DNA of 64,000 nucleotides, taken from positions 6,045,001-6,109,000 of the forward strand of contig NC_079321.1 of assembly GCF_029931775.1 (NCBI RefSeq). The letters are read 5' to 3'. Every line of letters starts with the position of its first letter. Within the stretch, counting starts at the first letter, position 1. Below the pieces are notes generated by a model, which did not search any database, had not been told where the DNA came from, and saw nothing but the letters and a program-made list of their open reading frames with translations. The stretch comes from Euleptes europaea (Eukaryota > Chordata > Lepidosauria > Squamata > Sphaerodactylidae). This document shows positions 61,815 through 64,000 of this stretch, piece after piece. The position numbers were made by a program, and so were the translations under genes.

Positions 61815-62030
61815 TAACTCCTGCCCTGACTGGGATGTCCCAGGCTAGCCCGATCTTGTCAGATCTCAGAAGCTAAGTAAGGTCGGCCCTGGTTAGTCCT
61901 TAGATGGGAGACCACCAAGGAAGCACTGGGTCGCTACGCAGAGGCAGGCAATGGTAAATCGCCTCTGTTCGTCTCTTGCCTCGAAATCTCTGCAGGGTCG
62001 CCATAATTCGGCTGGAACTTGCTGGCACTT
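61815..62030 (+). repeat. 5S-rRNA-derived SINE
   Basis: CCCGATCTTGTCAGATCTCAG ... TTAGATGGGAGACCACCAAG and the shared body. Confidence 0.88.
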
Positions 62031-62204
62031 CTCAACATCATCAGATTAAATCCCAGGCTGAGCATTAAGTAATCATACCAAAAGTGTTCGTGCTTGGCAT
62101 ATAGCTTCAGGACAAATCTGGACATTCCTGTGCTTCTGCTTATAAGTCCATACAAGTGGCTAGTATTTGATAACATCCTTGATTCAATGTCTCATGTTCT
62201 ATAG

Positions 62205-62250
62205 GAGCATTTAGAAACGGAAAAAAGCTTGAAGAAACATGATACGTTAG
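62205..62250 (+). CDS. Glycosylasparaginase-like Ntn hydrolase, exon 4 with the catalytic Thr
   Basis: 46 bp reading EHLETEKSLKKHDTL plus one base of the next codon (Gly expected). In this family the precursor cuts itself between Asp and Thr of HD-T(I/V/L)G; the freed Thr becomes the N-terminal nucleophile of the beta chain. The exon ends directly after that motif, so the whole catalytic beta chain lies to the right, outside the window. Acceptor TTCTATAG, donor GTAAGC, phase 1. Confidence 0.88.
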
Positions 62251-62396
62251 GTAAGCTATCTTTACTGAATGTAGTTTTATTGGGGTTTTTTTATAATTAT
62301 TGAGATGTTAGCATAATGCATATTAAAATGAATGTGTGTACAACCATAGGCTGATGTAATGAGCTAATGGTTATGCATTAAGTAGTAACTCCTGTC

Positions 62397-63040
62397 CCCT
62401 GACCTGGATGGTCCAGGCTAGCCCGATCTCATCTGATCTCGTGAGCTAAGCAGAGTCGGCCCTGGTCAGTGCTTAGATGGGAAACCCCCAAGGAAGTCCA
62501 GGGTCATTACGGAGAAGAAGGCAATCTGTCTCTGCTCCTCTCTTGCCTTGAAAACCCCATGATTGGTTGCCCTGAGTCAGTTGCGACTTGACGGCACACA
62601 ATTATTTGCCCTGACCTGGATGGCCCAGGCTAGCCTGATCTCATCAGATCTCAGAAGCCAAGCAGGGTTGAACCTGCTTAGTACTTGGATGGTAAACCGC
62701 CAAGGAAGTCCAGGGTTGCTACGCAGAGGCAGGCAACGGCAAACCACTTCTGTTCATCTCTTGACTTGAAAACCCTACGGGGTCGCAATAAGTCATTTGT
62801 GACATGACAGCACTTAATTATTTATCCCTGACCTAGATAGCCCAGATGAGCCTAATTTCGTCAGATCTCAGAAGTTAAGCAGGGTCAGCCCTGGTCAGTG
62901 CTTGGATGGGAGACCACTAAGGAAGTCCAGGGTTGCTATGCAGAGGCCGGCAGTGGCAAACCACCTCTGTTGGTCTCTTGCCTTGAAAGCCCTATGGGGT
63001 CACCATATGTCGGCTGTGACTTCACGGCACTTTCCACCCC
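62397..63040 (+). repeat. Three 5S-rRNA-derived SINEs in tandem
   Basis: Copies at about 62397-62605, 62606-62820 and 62821-63040, each with its own 5S head (GATCTCAGAAG..TAAGCAG, CTTGGATGG) and body. All have the same orientation and abut one another. Confidence 0.9.
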
Positions 63041-63206
63041 AGTAACTCCTACAAAATTATCTGAAACATTCCCCCTGAAACAAGTAATTCACACGTTGAC
63101 AAATGTCAGAGAAGTGATTCTGGGGTGTTTCCCACACAATGGAACTGCACTGAGGAAAACATGCAAACTCTTGTGTAGATGGTTACATGATGACAACTGT
63201 AAACAT

Positions 63207-63640
63207 GACTCTTGAGCTGAATCCCAGATCTCTGTTCAATCCAGGAGAATGCAGTGTCTTGAACTTCATTATTAGTTTGCTGCGGTTACTGCTGAATTAC
63301 AACTAATAATGAAGATTCATGTCGCACTGCCAGTGCTGATTTCTCCACGGCTGCCACCCCTCTGCATATCACACCTAATCCAATCATGCCTGCTAATGTC
63401 ATTTACCTGCTATTGACATTTGCCTGCTATTGACATTGGGTGTCCGAATTCACTCTTCTCTACTTAAGGATAGATAGACTCACATTCTAGCTTTATCTGA
63501 AGAAGTGAGCCATAGCTCATGGAAGCGCATACCCTGGCAGAAATTTTGCTAGTCTTTAAGGTGTTACTGGACTCTTGTTCTTTTCTGTTGCTACAGACAG
63601 AAAAACACAGCTACCCATTGTGATCTTACCTAAGGGGTTT
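63207..63640 (+). repeat. Retroelement-end repeat with hammerhead-like hairpin and single minisatellite unit
   Basis: An inverted single copy of the 56745-57745 minisatellite unit (63225-63400) runs into CTGAAGAAGTGAGCCATAGC, TCATGGAAGC and the tail ending ACACAGCTACCCATTGTGAT. A short inverted repeat TTCATTATTAGTTT / AACTAATAATGAA sits at 63265-63315. Confidence 0.65.
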
Positions 63641-63710
63641 GCAAAAGCTCAGCGTTAGGCCAGGGATTCAGCAGCCTAGCAGGTTTACTGGGGCTCCCAC
63701 CCTAAAAACA

Positions 63711-63900
63711 AGATTTGAGTCCAGCAGCACCTTAGAGAACAACTAGATTTTCCGGGGTATGAGCTTTCGAGAGTCAAAGCTGCCTTCGTCAGAAGCAAGT
63801 AAGAATGGAGATCTCTGAGTCCTTAGATCCAAGCAGAAGGGGGGAGGGGTGTAGGTGTCTCGAGTGCTCTTGGACTCAAAACTTGCTCTTTGACTGCAGA
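63711..63900 (-). repeat. 'CACCTTAGAGA' retroelement-end repeat
   Basis: On minus, CTTCTGACGAAGGCAGCTTT, GACTCTCGAAAGCTC; the same family as 4735 and 44945. To the window end no further exon was recognised. Confidence 0.6.
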
Positions 63901-64000
63901 CTGACCCGGCTGCCCACCTGGAACTCTGAAAAGAGCAGCTGAGATTTGGGGCATTTATTATGCTCTTTCTTTCAAGGCCTCCAGAGGGTGCTGTGGCTAC

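Noticed and set aside
62397-63040. 5S rRNA genes
   Set aside because: Only the 5S-like head is present, diverged and joined to a SINE body and tail.

Overview
The window is vertebrate nuclear DNA, most likely from a squamate reptile; a gecko is a guess. Support: intron-split vertebrate genes, dense tRNA-derived (Sauria-type) and 5S-rRNA-derived SINEs, CR1/L2 and BovB LINE fragments, many hAT-type and TA-flanked MITEs, and a chromodomain Ty3/Gypsy element. Repeats fill most of the non-coding space.

Genes, left to right. (1) 558-1211 (+) is the last coding exon of SPRED2; a long putative 3'UTR follows, perhaps to about 9170. (2) ACTR2 (Arp2) lies on the minus strand from 57991 (ATG) to 31469 (stop). 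All nine coding exons were placed with splice signals and add up to 394 codons plus stop, the normal Arp2 length. SPRED2 and ACTR2 converge, as in the human 2p14 gene order (recalled, not checked). (3) Starting 278 bp from the ACTR2 ATG and pointing the other way, a glycosylasparaginase-like Ntn-hydrolase gene begins at 58270 (+). Four exons are visible (58270, 60120, 61081, 62205) and the gene runs off the right edge. Exon 4 carries His-Asp-Thr at the self-cleavage site. The GC-rich 57992-58269 interval is probably a bidirectional promoter.

Intergenic 9.2-29.5 kb is repeat-rich. It holds a young, apparently whole Ty3/Gypsy chromovirus (about 18276-24121) that landed inside a foldback retroelement, which had itself landed inside a MITE.

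The most interesting signal is a set of foldback elements (4836-5578, 17889-24297, 27516-28136, 45735-46132, 58624-58885) sharing one plan: two inverted arms, a 36-46 bp extra tail at one end only, and 11-15 bp target duplications. This matches Penelope-like retroelements. Two of them carry hammerhead-ribozyme-like cores. Three of them, plus a related insertion at 15602, sit at the same position of one MITE family, directly after AACCTCCAGGT. Other points: a 5S-SINE body amplified into a minisatellite downstream of ACTR2, a roughly 1 kb minisatellite in ACTR2 intron 1, and a deleted hAT element with clean 8-bp duplications.
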